Shown: positions 23,601-36,196, counted from the first letter of the stretch. The stretch: DNA of 64,000 bases from Plantago major (GCA_026545765.1 CM048840.1:52390580-52454579), one strand, 5' to 3'. Notes: generated by a model from the letters alone, not told the origin. Numbers and translations are program-made.

Positions 23601-26600
23601 AACAAATACAATAGAAACTCCATACAGTAATATTGTTGGGACCTGCTAAAAATATATTCTTATAAAGAGTTTATTCCTAAATAGAGTATCTTTCTAAGAG
23701 TTTATACCCAAGTTGGGACTGTAATTTTTTATTACTATAGTGACTTTATTCCTTTATAGAGTATTCTTTTAGGGAGTTTCTACTACTCAGAACTCAGAAC
23801 AAGCTGCACATCATAGTTATGCACGAAATATATATGGAATCTCAGGACAATTGCAGCCATACTATGACAAAAATGATGGGCCTTGCCGCCAGTTAGTCAG
23901 AGGGCGAAAATGAACAAGAATAGTTGCAAAAGTAAATAAGCCAACATATGGGTTTATGAACTTTTGAACACGTTATTGAGACTGTCAAAACCAACAAAAT
24001 AGTCCTAAAACAAAATAATTCACCTATAAGTTCATCACTTTGTGAACTAATGCAAAACAAATGCATAAAGAATGTAATATACCAATTGCACTTTCTCTGG
24101 TTTATGCATCATTGAGGCCCGTGAACCTGCTTTCCTGCCAGAGATCCCTTGATCTGAACTTGATGTTGCTGTCGAGAACAAGGATTCAAGTTCAGACATA
24201 TCAATTTCAGGCGCCCTAACAAGCATATTAATATAAAGAACGTGAGGAACATAGATATGAGCATCCACAAAGATACAAAATAAAAGAATCAAGAGAATTA
24301 AAACATTTGATTTTAGTCAAGAGAGCAGCACTAACTTGGAAGCGTCTCCTGACTTTTGCGCCTCAGCCCACAAACTTCCTGAAACTGCCCTTGTTATTTT
24401 TAACCAATGTAATGGCTTCAATTTCTTATTTGGGTTAGTCCTTGAAGACACGGTACGAGACAACAAGCCTTTCCCTTTGGCCCCTGTTGGTGGAGCAGAA
24501 GGTGGTGGAGGAGATGGGGACACAGACAAGCTACTATCCCTAGCATTTGATGAATTCACATTCCCCTTATGAGAAGGTAACGGGGGAGGAGGCGCTGAAG
24601 GAACTGGAGGACAACTCATAGAAGGCCTAGGGGGGCCTGGAGGTGGAGGAGGTGGCAACACTGGTGATGGATTTATGACCCCGTCACCATGCTTCGAACT
24701 CAAAGGTGGGGGTGGAGGAGGGGGTGCTAATCTAATAGAAGAATTTTCTCTAGGAGGCTGTACAGTAGCTGGGAGAGGCGGAGGTCTAGTTACTTTTATA
24801 TTTATCGAAGCAGGCGGCAAGGGAGGTGGAGGTGGAGGTGGAGGAACCGAAATTCCAGAAGCTGAATGCTCTTCAAAACGGGAAGTAAGGGCGGGAGGTG
24901 GACGTGGACGTGACCCTCTTTGAGCAGATGAGTTTTCATTTAGAGGTACACTGGGAGGTGGTGGCGGACTGGGTATGGGTCTACTAGCTGAACCATTTGG
25001 TAATTGTGGGGTACAGGAAAGGGGAGATAGAGTTGGGGTCCCATCTCTGTCAGCTGAATTTTCCTTCAGACAGGACGTAGTTGAAGGAGGAGTACATACA
25101 GAAGGTCCAGTTTTATAAGTGGTGTCAGCAGTTGAAGAAGAATTATGAGGCAGATGTGGTGTTTGAAGCAGTCTACCTTCAGAAGGTTCAACTCGAACAG
25201 ACAAGACATTTCCAACATGGGGAAGATGCCCATCTCGGGTCGAATCTTCAACATCTACTGTTGAAGAATAATGTTTTGAAGGTGGAGGTGCAGCGCTGGA
25301 ACCTTTAACAACACCTGCAGTTGATGATTGAGCTGGAGGAGGAAGCGCAGGTTTTGAAGTTCCTTTTCCAACTACAACATCAGAGCTGAAAAATGTTTGT
25401 GCACCTTTAACAATACCTTCAGTTGACGATAAAGGAGGTACTGCAGGTTCCAGATGACCTTCTCCAACTACATTATCAGAGCTGACAGAAGACTGTGCAA
25501 CCCCAGCACCTCTAACAATGCCTTCAGTTGGTGATGGAGCTGAAGGAAGAAGCCCAGGTTTTGGAGGCACGGTGACAACATCAGGATTGTCAGGACTTTG
25601 TACAGATGAAGGTACAATTCCAGAACCTTCAACAACTCCTTCAGTTGATGATGAAACTGCTGGAGGAAACTTGGATTTAGATTGTCCCTCCCTGACTGCA
25701 ATATCACAGCTGACAGGAGATTGTGCAGAATGAATAGATATGCTATGTCTGACAGCAATGTCATTATTCAGCGTTAGAGTTGAAGCACTGAGTATTTCTG
25801 GCTGTAGGTGGAGTTGAGGAGATCCATGGTGAATACTTGCCTTGTCCTGTAAACTAGGAGTAACAGGAGAGAATGATGTTCCTCGAGGCTGTCCAGGGTC
25901 AGACTCGTTATGTTTCTTTGTCCGAGTAGGCGTTGTTGACATGCTTTGAGAAGATGACCTCTTACTCTGCGGAGATAAATCCATTGAGCTCTTAATATAT
26001 TCTAGTGCGGCAGCAGTTTGAATCTTATGAAGCTTTTCAGCATCAGAATAAGCTTCAACAACAGTATCCAAAGGTACACCTGTGTGCTGATTTACTTCAG
26101 CTACAGAATCATTCTTTGGGACAACCCAATCCACACTACTAAAGATTTCTTGAACTCTGGCGAATGCTTCCACTGGAAGCCCGTCCTTTTCTTCAAAGAA
26201 GGGAAAATCCTGAGGCACTATGGAAGTTGCAGCATCCATCTCGGAGAAAAGAACCTTCATTGAGATGATAGATGTTATGTTCAAGCAATGATTCTAACAG
26301 AGTGAGGAGAACCATGAAATGGAACCTTAAAGCATAAAGAGATGAATACCTCAGCCCTGAAATCCTTGGGAAATCGATCCTTTGCATCCCACAATAGGTC
26401 AATTTCATCTCGGTTGAGCATTAAAATATTTGACCTAATAAATGCTGTGTTAAACATGGCACGAAACATCATCTCTTCTCGCTCCATGTCATCATGCAAG
26501 CTGATACACTCTAGTACAACATCACCTTGAATGTGGCAATTGATGTCAATCTTGACTAATTCACATTCTGCCTGAAAACAAGAGCCGGAGTTTGATACCA

Positions 26601-29600
26601 AAATGTTAAGTACACCGAGACGCAATAATTTTTCATGTGATATACATGCATTCAGATAGTCAAGCAAGAGATGTTCATCTGCTCAATTGTGCAGAAGTAG
26701 CTGAGCAAAGGAATTTGTTATTTTCATTAAAAAAGGGCAATCATTTCACGTGATGTAACAACTCATGAAATAATCAAAGTAGTCTTTTTTAAGTTCAGCT
26801 TCTGAATCACAAATTGTATCAGCTAGGTGCTTGCCAATTGTGAAGTGGCATGTCTAGTGTGATTAATCAAGATGTTACTACGAAGCTTTACTTCACACAC
26901 ACAGATATATAGTTTTGTGGGACCGTCCCCAAAACTAGCGAGGAGGTGCGGACGGTTGGTCCCTACCCCATCCAGAGGCTCGACGAGGACGTCTAACTAT
27001 TTAAGGGGGTAGAGGTAGATTGGAATACCCCGCATCCCACATCAGTTAAAAACAAGTGTGATGAATAGTACTCCCTCCGTCCCGAACTCAACTTCCCATT
27101 TTCCGTTTCGGTCCGTCCTAAACTCATTCCCCTTCTTTAAATGGAAAATCTCTTTCCTACTTTATTCACTATCTCTTATGCTTTATTCACTATCTCTCCT
27201 ACTTTATTCACTATCTCTCCTACTTTATTTACTATCTCTCCCACTTTATTCACTTTATCGTAAAACTTGTGCCCGGACCAATGGGAAGTTGAGTCTGGGA
27301 TGGAGGGAGTAGATAAGTAGACCACCACTCTCATATAATATGAGGCCTTTTTGGGTGATTCCAAAATCAAATCTATGAGGGCTTCAGTAAAAAACAGACA
27401 ATAGCATACTGGCATTACGTACATGACACAAGCAGTGTTGTCGATCGCGTATCGCGACGCTAGGCCCCAAAAAAAACCGGGATCGTAGATCACGGGCGGG
27501 ATAGTGAAGTTAAAAAAAAAAAAAAAAAAAAGAATAAAAAACCTAACTCAAAATCTCAAATAATGTGCTATTGAAGTATAATAGGTCCACATAACTAAAT
27601 AAACTAATAACCAAGTATAAGAGAGTATTGAAGCAATAAAACAACAATCAAGTAAAAACCCCAATTCAATTTCATAAAACCCCAAGTCATTGGCCAATTA
27701 AAGTTAACATACTTTACTCAATCGGTTGATTAGTGATGAAGGGAGGTGAGGCGTTCGGAATCCGCCGGAGATGAGATGAGGGGCCGCTTTTTTCTTCTCT
27801 CCTTTTCTTTCTCTCTGTTTTTTCTTCTCTCTGTTTTGTTACTCCCGTTTTCTGCATCTGCTTACTGACTATTCATTCCATAAGTGAGGGTAAAATCGAA
27901 ATTTTACCCCCGCTAGAGCGTCCTAAAGCATCCCAGGCACGACAGCCCGCGATAGTTACGTGGCCTGCTACAGGTATCCTGTAGCGGCCACCCAACGATC
28001 GCGCGCGATCAACAACACTGGACACAAGTCATGAGTAACCACGCCAGCCCACAGGGTCACGTATCGAGCGATTAGTTGCAGCCCCAGCATGCAATCTTCC
28101 ACACTCGTAGGCCATGCAATACATTTTTCTCCTTTTGCAAAGGCAAAAAAAAAAGAGAATATTTTTGTGCTTGGTACTGTTGTATTTTCCGGTCTACTTA
28201 TATGTATTATTACAAATGATTAATTAAAATTAAACAATTAACGAATAAAGATATGGGATTGGGGCCTACAGCATACTCAATCCGGTTATTGGCATGTACA
28301 AGATCTAATGCCACTTTTCCAAAATGATTGAAAGCTTTCTTCGTAGGGAGAAACCTCTGGGTTTCATTTGTATGAATTCCACTACATTAGCTAGGTTCTG
28401 ACTTCTAACATGTCATATCATATGGCGTCATATAATCTGCACAGTCTGTTTTCAGCTGTTTCAGAGACATTATTATTGTTTCATGAAATTGTTTTATTCA
28501 AGGCCCACGGATAAATTACAAAATCTTGGGAAAATTGAACATATGTTGTCCGGGTTTATCATTGGTCCGTTCTGCTACCTAGCTATTTCTAGTTTTCTAC
28601 CCATTCTGGAAACATCTACATGTTAAGAATGTAATTTACAATTTACAAATACAGGCTCATAATTCCTTACTGATCCTATGCACTATGTACGTACCTAAAA
28701 CCTCATTTCCTCTATCAAAAAAAACACTACACTTAAACATAATCGAGTCTACCCGGATTGCATAGGATATGCTAAAGCATTTTATGTTGATGACAGTTGA
28801 AAGGAGATTATGGATGCAAATGGTGGCCTTCCTCTTCTATCTTTCTGATATTTTCCCATCCATAAGTTTGTTTAGGTTATCTTCGTAACTCAAGAAACGT
28901 TGGAATCATTTATTCTTTAAGATAAGGTAAACACCAGCAGTAGTGATTAGAGGTTGGAGGTAACATAGAAATCAGGAATACATGAACAATTGGACCAGAA
29001 AAGATCATTCCTTTGCAGCACATACAAAACAATCATTACAGGTGTATGGAAGAGTTACAGAGAATTCAAGCTCACCTGTTTGTAGTGTCGAACAGTTCTA
29101 CTCTTCTTTGGGGTAGAAAACAGGACTTTAGGTGCACGGTCAGAAACTAGGAAAGGGTCTTGACCGTAAATACGAAAAATTGGGCGGCAGCCACCTGCTC
29201 CGTCAAAATTAGGAATCATCCTAATGATGACACATTCAATGGTGAGCGCCCTGTCGAGTGGGGGCCATTCTGAGGCTACATTCCTCCTTGATATATACTG
29301 CAAGTACCTCAACTGAGATGGCATAGGATTCAGAGGTGATAACAAGTGCAGAAGCTCACGAGGAGCTTGCTTGTACACCATCTCCAGGGTCTTAAGCTCG
29401 CCACTATATTGCTTTCTGTAGATGAGCAAAGCAGCCAACATGAAAGCCAAAACTGGCCAACCTCCACGTTCACAGTGCATGAGAAGCACATTTTGCAGCC
29501 CAAGGGACAGCCAGCTTTCGCCAGATCTTAGGAAGTGGTGTATCACCTCCATTGGGAGTAGCGGGCAACCTTCATAGTGCCGAGGATACTCCATTATGGT

Positions 29601-30357
29601 TAAATCATATTCCGATAAAGCATTTGCAATCATGCTCTGTGTGTTACCCTCCCGGAAGTTGAATAGCAATATTGAAGCATCTGGGTAGTGTTCCCTAAGC
29701 TCAGCAATGATTCCTCCCACATAACCCTTATAATTCTGCTCCTCCCAAGCATCAGTGGTGAAACAATAATCGAAAACTGCAGACATACGATTCGCAAAAC
29801 ATATTCGTCAGCCTGTACAAGCTAATATCGTAATCAAGTACAAACCTACTAACACTATATTCAACCGGACACATTAATCCACACTAAACACAGTTTTGTT
29901 CCATAAAACTTACAGTAACATTTAAATTTGTGATATTACCATACAGAAACAACTACAATAAAATTTTCAGCATCCGTCTTATGTGCTTTCGACATGATAC
30001 TTTCTACTTCAGCCCATACTATTTCAACAATTAATCACGTAGTTTCACTATTTCAACAATTAATCATGTAGTTTCACTATTTCAACAATAACTTTCACCT
30101 CAAAATGCAGGAGAAATGACATAAATCAGCATGTTAATGAAGAAGTGTTATGATCAAGTATTACCACCCTAGCACAACGAAATCATGAATTCGCCTAATG
30201 AATTGACTCCCTAGAAGATTAAGCATTCGAAATTGGAATTACGAAACAAAAATGAGATAGAAAAAATGGAATTGGAAAGAGTACCGTAAACTCGCTCGGA
30301 GATCTCCAGCAGTCCATCAGGCGGTTTCCGGTAGAAGAGCTTCCGGAACAATGCCAT
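17627..30357 (-). CDS. FH14: Class II formin, FH14-like (PTEN-like/C2-FH1-FH2), complete
   Basis: Exons: 30285-30357, 29076-29776, 26350-26571, 24336-26254, 24083-24215, 22467-22538, 21531-21629, 21374-21415, 21197-21277, 20783-20833, 20609-20690, 19372-19466, 18632-18703, 18440-18556, 18263-18331, 18110-18176, 17627-17802. They sum to 4071 nt, 1356 residues plus TAA, with no stop or shift. Introns are GT-AG except after exon 10, which has a GC donor (CAG|GCAAAT). Domains: PTEN-like phosphatase (about residues 10-190), C2 (about 215-340), a repetitive linker, a proline-rich FH1 (about 757-925, profilin-binding) and FH2 (about 943-1330, actin nucleation; LGNALNQGTARG signature). The phosphatase loop has Cys126 but Pro132 in place of the catalytic Arg (HCERGGWP), so it is probably lipid-binding and inactive, as usual for plant class II formins. 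Arabidopsis FH14 binds actin filaments and microtubules and acts in cell division; the same role here is inferred from similarity. The start is fixed by the family-typical MALFRKLFYRKPPDGLLE beginning. Confidence 0.95.
20213..20420. mobile_element. Stowaway-like MITE in formin intron 11
   Basis: Ends CTCCCTTCATCCCAATCTGAG and GAGTCTGAGATGGAGGGAG are inverted copies. TA precedes the left end; the right flank reads AATTA, so the right TA is imperfect. It lies in the intron between exons 12 (19372-19466) and 11 (20609-20690). Confidence 0.7.
22305..22440 (+). mobile_element. tRNA-derived SINE-like sequence in formin intron 6
   Basis: It contains an A-box-like TTAAGTTGGTAAGACG (about 22319-22334) and, about 30 nt on, a B-box GGTTCGAGTCA (about 22359-22369), then an A-rich tail (TTAAAAAAAATT, 22420-22431). 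This is the internal pol III promoter plus tail of a plant SINE. It does not fold as a tRNA. It lies in the formin intron on the opposite strand. Confidence 0.55.
27069..27311. mobile_element. Stowaway MITE in formin intron 2
   Basis: Ends CTCCCTCCGTCCCGAACTC and GAGTCTGGGATGGAGGGAG are inverted copies, flanked by TA on both sides (27069-27070, 27310-27311). Inside is a short repeat of TCACTATCTCTYCTACTTTAT-like units (about 27165-27250, two to four copies). Confidence 0.9.
27425..28028. mobile_element. Non-autonomous hAT element in formin intron 2, 8-bp TSD
   Basis: The element proper is 27433-28020 (588 bp). Ends CAGTGTTGTCGATCGCG and CGCGATCAACAACACTG are inverted copies. An exact 8-bp duplication GACACAAG flanks it (27425-27432, 28021-28028), the size made by hAT transposases. 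There is no coding capacity. An A19 run lies near 27510. Confidence 0.93.
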
Positions 30358-30790
30358 TTCGTGACGCTACTCTTCACTTGGCAATCACTCGACGTGAACA
30401 GATATATATATATATATTTTTTGTTTTTTCTCTAAATTGATAACAGCTGATTTGTAATTGACATAGAAAACGACCAGAATATGTGGAAGAGAGAAATTGC
30501 TTGGAACTGTGTTTACGTCTTCTGTAACTGTGTGAATTGTTTCCGTTTTCGGTGGTTTGGAGCTGAAAGAGCTTCTTCTTCTTCTTCCTTTCTGTTGTCA
30601 ATCAATCAAAATCGCAATCGTAGTCTACCGACTTACAGGGGAATTAAAATCAAACTGCCACGTCAGATGGGAGGAAAAAGCGACGTGTTAGTCCTATTCA
30701 AGACAGGACAACCAGGTGGCGTAATAATCCACTACGGACCAAACAGGCCCAATTAGATTTATTAAGGGCCCAAATATACCCCATTTATTT
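30358..30790 (-). promoter_or_regulatory. Formin 5' UTR and proximal promoter region
   Basis: This is the segment directly upstream of the formin ATG. On the minus strand it holds a (TA)n stretch (30401-30417), a GAAGAAGAAG run, typical of plant 5' UTRs, near 30571-30585, and promoter words such as TGACGTGGC (ABRE/G-box-like, about 30658-30666) and TTGGGCC/GGGCCC (about 30745-30772). The transcription start is not defined. Confidence 0.4.
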
Positions 30791-31596
30791 ATTTATTTAT
30801 TTATATATAAAAGTAGACAACTATTTGAGTTGTGCAATTGAATATTTAATCTAAATTAAATTGAATCATGTTGTAATATATATGTAAAAAATTATAATTT
30901 AATTACAAAAAATAAAATGTCTTATTCATTCTAATTCGTCAAAGTCTTGGAAATGTAAGATTTTTATAAAAAAATAGGAAAATCAAGGTTTTTTTGTTTT
31001 TTTGCGGTTTTTTGGGTTTAGCGATCTGACCGGTCGGGTTTTTAAAACCGCCGAGACACACATTTTTTTGTTATGCTTTTAATAGATTATGTTATGGTTT
31101 TAAGTTGTTAGCATTAAAAGTTTTACATACAGCTTTAATGTATTTTGTTAATGTTTTAAAAGATGATACGATGATTTTAATGCATTAGTATTGTATGTTC
31201 AATAATAATTTTCTCTTTTGTTAGTTTTAAGAGAGGTGTGGTGGTTTAAGGAGCTACATGATAGGTTTTTAAAATGGTTTATTATAGTTTTAAATGACAA
31301 CCTAATATCACTAAATCACTATTAAACAAGTCTAAAAGTTTTAGGGATGCGATTAAAACATTAATAAACAAGCTTAAAATAAAGCTACTTGAAACACTTG
31401 TCATTACAATACTGAAACATTCAGTCATCCAAATGTTTTAAAACACCTATTCTCATAGAAAAAAAAATTACAATAAACGTTCATTCGATGTTTTTGATAC
31501 AGATGCAAACTGACACTACAAAAATTGAAGCCATCTAACCATCCATCCATATATTATGGATAGCACAAGGGGCTAAACCTCACCACATCCATTTAG
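30791..31596. other. AT-rich intergenic DNA, no gene seen
   Basis: It starts with a short TTTA repeat (about 30784-30804). The rest shows no credible frame, terminal repeats or RNA features. Confidence 0.5.
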
Positions 31597-33255
31597 TCCT
31601 ACGTGGAATTTTGTGGAATTAGTTGTATTTTATATTTCAATGTTATTTTTTGTATGTTGACTGTATATATAGTTTTTATTAAATCTCATATAACTTTATC
31701 TACAAAAATTCGAAAAATATTTTAAACATATATTTGAATTCACCATGACAAGACGAATCCATAGACACCAATCATGAATATTATTACACCAGATTTATTC
31801 AGTCCTACGTGGAATTTTGTAGAATTAGTTGTATTTTAGCCATTATATATTTCATTGTTATTTTTTTTTTGTGTTGACTATATATATAGTTTTTATTAAA
31901 TCTCATATAACTTTATCTACAAAAACTCGAAAAATATTTTGAACATATATTTGAATTCACTATGACAAGACGAATCCATAGACACCAATCTTGAATACTA
32001 TTACACCAGATTCATTAAGTCCTACGTGGAATCTTGTAGAATTAGTTGTATTTTAGCCAGTATATATTTCATTATTATTTTTTGTGTGTTGACTGTATAT
32101 ATAGTTTTTATTAAATCTCATATAACTTTATCTACAAAGATCCAAAAAATAATTTGAACATATATTTGAATTCGCCACGACAAGACGAATCCATAGACAT
32201 TTAGACACCAATCTTGAATACTAATTAATTAAATAAATTATTTTATTCATTAAAGTAATATATAAATTTATTAAATAAGAAAAAATAAAATAATAAAATT
32301 TTAAAAATAGAGCATTTATTAAATTAATTCAATCCTACGTAGAATTTTGTGAAATTAGTTGCATTTTCAACCAGTATATATCTTTCACTGTTTGTTTTTA
32401 CGTACAATTTTGTGGAATTAGTTGTATTTTAGCCAGTATATATTTCAATGTTATTTTTGGTATGTTGACTGTATATATAGTTTTTATTAAATTTCATATA
32501 ACTTTATCTACAAAAATTCGAAAAATATTTTGAACATATATTTTAATTCGCCATGACAAGACGAATCCATAGACACCAATCTTGAATACTATTACACCAG
32601 ATTCATTCAGCCCTACGTGGAATTTTGTAGAATTAGTTGTATTTTAGCAAGTATATATTTCATTGTTATTTTTTGTGTGTTGACTGTATATATAGTTTTT
32701 ATTAAATCTCATACTATTACACCGGATTCATTCAGTCCTATGTTGAATTTTGTAGAATTAGTTGTATTTTAGCCAGTATATATTTCATTGTTATTTTTTG
32801 TGTGTTGACTGTATATATATAGTTTTTATTAAATCTCATATAACTTTAATTTATCTACAAAAATCCAAAAAATATTTTGAACATATATTTGAATTCGCCA
32901 CGACAAGACGAATCCATATACGCCAATCTTGAATACTAATTAATTAAATAAATTATTTTATTCATTAAAGTAAAATATAAATTTATTAAATAAGAAAAAA
33001 TGAAATAATAAAATTTTAAAAATAGAGCATTTATTAATTCAATCCTATGTATAATTTTGTGAAATTAGTTGCATTTTTAACCAGTACTTTTCAACTGGGA
33101 TAGACTTATCATACATTTGAATTCGTCGTGACAAGACGAATCTATAGACACCAATCTTGAATACTATTATTAATTAAATAAATTATTTTATTCATTAAAA
33201 TAAAATATAATTTTATTGAATAAGATAAAATGAAATAATGGAATTTTAAAAATTA
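31597..33255 (+). repeat. Tandem array of a ~210-bp repeat family
   Basis: Units start TCCTACGTGGAATTTTGT or a close variant at about 31597, 31803, 32020, 32333, 32399, 32611, 32736 and 33043. Full units carry ATTAGTTGTATTTTAGCCAG, TATATATAGTTTTTATTAAA, GACAAGACGAATCCATAGAC and CACCAATCTTGAATACTATT. Spacing of complete units is about 206-217 bp; some units are truncated, and an AT-rich spacer (TTAAATAAATTATTTTATTC) occurs after three of them. Related single units lie at 13597 and 15381. It could be a young satellite or the amplified interior of a Helitron/MITE-like element. Confidence 0.88.
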
Positions 33256-33381
33256 AAAACAACTCATTAAAACACATTATAAATAATTAACATAGCATCA
33301 AGTGTTAAAAAAGATACTCATTTAAATAGTTTAGCATCAAAAATTCTGGACAAACTAAAATATACGACTATTTAGATTAGC

Positions 33382-33384
<3 letters not shown>

Positions 33385-33446
<62 letters not shown>
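33385..33446. repeat. (AT)n microsatellite
   Basis: About 62 bp of uninterrupted TA dinucleotides, directly downstream of the tandem array. Confidence 0.95.
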
Positions 33447-33448
<2 letters not shown>

Positions 33449-34324
33449 ATACAACCATACCATTTGTGCACTTTCGGTTATTCTGGGCATTTTCATATAT
33501 TTTTCTACTATATTCTAAAGTTGATGGTTTACTTTGGAACACACATGATCCGCATGTGCATAAATGATACTTGGAGCGCTTTCTAATTACTTGGACATTT
33601 TCTAACACAAAATTAATGTAAAAAGAAATTCATTTTAAGTTGTATTAACTCTCTACATTTCTTTTTATCTTTGAATTTAGGTTTCGACTTTTCTCTAAAT
33701 ACTTATGTATGAAATATAATGAATAGTCGTAGGAGATAGTGAATAAAGTAGAATAGGTGAGAAGGTAAAGAATAAAGTAATAAATTAATTTTTAATTTTT
33801 AGGCATGTGAAGATGAGATCTATCCATATTTATAAAGACCAGTTTTGACTATCAATTCTAGCTATAGTACTTTGGCCTCAAATCAATGTGAGAAATACTT
33901 TCGTTTTTTAATTAAAAAATTACAAAACAATTATAATCAGGGTAAATTTATTTTTGATTCCAAGTTAATGCATATTTGGTTTTGTTACATTTACAATTTT
34001 AATCAATTTTGGTTACATAATTCTGCCAATGATATTCAATCTTTGTAACTATTTATAAATGTGATCAATCAAATCTTCTAAATCGCATAATTCCATCAAA
34101 ATCACCACCCACACACTAATTTTCTTAATGGACATGAATCCAGATAGGAGGACCTTTGGATCTATGCTTGACATAGTCCCTTCAACTGATCTTCTAAGAA
34201 TGTTCTATGAATCGTGTATTAGACGTGATCTTTTCAGTTCCAGAAGATAGAAGAGACACACGTGAGCTAATTGATGGTGTGTTGATCTTTACATGTCTAT
34301 CAACAACATTTTACATGTGAAGAC
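33447..34324. other. Intergenic DNA next to the outer copia LTR, no gene seen
   Basis: AT-rich DNA with no credible frame. The bases directly outside the LTR (AAGAC, 34320-34324) should be one half of the outer element's target-site duplication. The other half lies beyond the right edge of the window. Confidence 0.5.
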
Positions 34325-35765
34325 TGTTGGTCCAGATAACGGCAAAGTAAAAGACTAGAGGGGGGGGGGGGGGGGGAGGGGGTGAATAGTCTTTTAAAAC
34401 TTTTGTCGATAAACACAGTTTCTCAGAAACCTGGAGGGTTTCTGATACTTAGATTCAGAGCGCGGAAGACTTTAAGATAGGTAAGTGCATAAACAATAAG
34501 TATGTGTGTGTGCTTTTTTGAAAGATAAATACAGAAAGGTAAATAACACAGCAAGTATAGTGGTATCTGGAGGTGGCGTAATCCTCCAACTAATCCACTT
34601 CGGTCTTTCTGAGACCTAGAATTCACTAGAACAGATAATTGAGTTCACCTTACAAAAATCATATTCTAAGATTCTTAAACAATTGGTTCCCAACCAAGTG
34701 TTCCCCCTGAGTTATTCCCCAGCTCCTAGAGCTAAGTACTTCCTCTACTCAGATAACCTTGGAGTTATTCCTTGATTTCCCAAATCAAGTACTTCCTCTA
34801 CTCCACGCCTTGATGGTTTTGGTTATAAGGTTTGTCAGAGAGGCTTCTCGTATAACTTTTCAGTTATGTTTTCTGAGAGCCTAATAGAACAAGACTACTT
34901 AATACACTTGTTCAGTGTATGGCAATCTGCTCTTTACTGACCCAAGTAATTGATGTCCGTTCTGGAGAATGAGCTTCAGAAAGGTTATCTGATAGTTCAA
35001 CTCTTTCACGAATAACAATCTCTTGTTAAGGTTCAGGACAACTTAGAACTACTAGTGATTCTTCAAGCAACAAAAAGCTTTCAGAAAGGGTAGTAGAGTG
35101 CTTGAGAGAATACTTTGCTTGATTGTAAGTTTGCAAGTTAGATCGTTCTTCAGTCGTATTTCTCAGCATCTAAGTGTGTGATATTTATAGATGAATTAGA
35201 GAGTCGTTGGGATGTTATCCGTTAGACACAATTCAAATTCAGTCTATACTTATCTTGAAATGAGTACTTAGAAGTCCTTGTCTCATATCTCAGAGAGGGA
35301 TGCTTTAGCGGCTTTTCTGCGATCTGATTAATGCACATGTACTATTTCTTGTCTGTAGTCTTCAACGGATACATTAGCTTTTTACGATGGCTTGCATGCT
35401 CCATACTCATGATGTCATATGTTCCAGAATCATGTTTCAAAAGTAACTAAATGAACTTAAGAAAGGATTAAGGACATAGTCTTTCCGAGTGAGACTAAAC
35501 CTTGGTGTCTTCATAAATCTTGTGCAATCTCCGGTCTTGTAATCTTCAGAAAAGCTCCATTGCTAGGATTCATCTTCATGGTCTTCTTGGAAATAAAAAT
35601 TACACTCAGAGACCTATAATCCTAATACAAGATTCACTAGACTAATCATACTCAGTGATTTCCTCTTTTACAATGTTCAAGTGAACCAAGAGTACTTTAA
35701 TCACCTTTCTGGCTAAGATAAGAACATGTGATGAATGATCAAAATACTAACAGATATTCCTAACA
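34325..35765 (-). repeat. 3' LTR of outer copia element
   Basis: Minus-strand ends are TGTTAGGAATATCTG...GGACCAACA, with PPT GATCAAAAAGGGAGAAATT directly inside. Length is 1441 bp. It is homologous to but clearly diverged from the inner element's LTRs (1669/1664 bp). A TATA box (CTATAAATATC) lies near 35185-35195. A 17-G run (34360-34376) near its end corresponds to variable C-runs in the inner LTRs. Confidence 0.9.
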
Positions 35766-35781
35766 AATTTCTCCCTTTTTG
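35766..35781 (-). other. Polypurine tract of outer element
   Basis: The minus strand reads ATCAAAAAGGGAGAAATT up to the LTR start TGTTAGG. This is the plus-strand primer site for reverse transcription, in the same place as AAAAAGGGGGAAATT of the inner element. Confidence 0.85.
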
Positions 35782-36196
35782 ATCAGTCATCCATGACTAT
35801 CTTTCAAAGTCCTATTACAAAGTTGTAATCGTGGAAGAGAAAACAATCCACCACTTAATCATTTCAAATGATATTCAATTTTAGTTGAATTAAGTGCAGA
35901 AAGTAAACATCAACCAAATCACAAGAAGTGACCTTTGCTGATAAGTTGTCATCTATTAAAATGTATCTGAGAGTATGATCTTCAGATAGGTACAGTTTAC
36001 AGAGTAAGATGCAACTTTTACAGATAGATAATTTCAGAAACAATCAGCAAGATTACAAAAAGTAATAAAACAAACTAAGTAAATTAGAACAACAGGAGAG
36101 TCCAAGCTCCAAGTAAACATTCTAAGATACTAGTCTTCAAGTCATCAAAAATAACTTAGGTTCAGAAACCTGAAGTTCTTCAGCACCCTTTCTGGA

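Noticed and set aside
24675..25733. Plus-strand frames of 70-80 codons opposite formin exon 4
   Set aside because: They mirror the proline codons of FH1 and its linker (Gly-rich on the other strand), and the minus-strand exon is clearly the real frame.
30481..30756. Plus-strand 91-codon frame upstream of formin
   Set aside because: It lies in the expected formin promoter/5' UTR on the other strand, with no similarity or signals supporting a gene.
33385..33446. CRISPR or other prokaryotic repeat systems
   Set aside because: The repeats in the window are microsatellites, satellites and transposon parts in a plant nuclear context; there is no spacer-repeat pattern.
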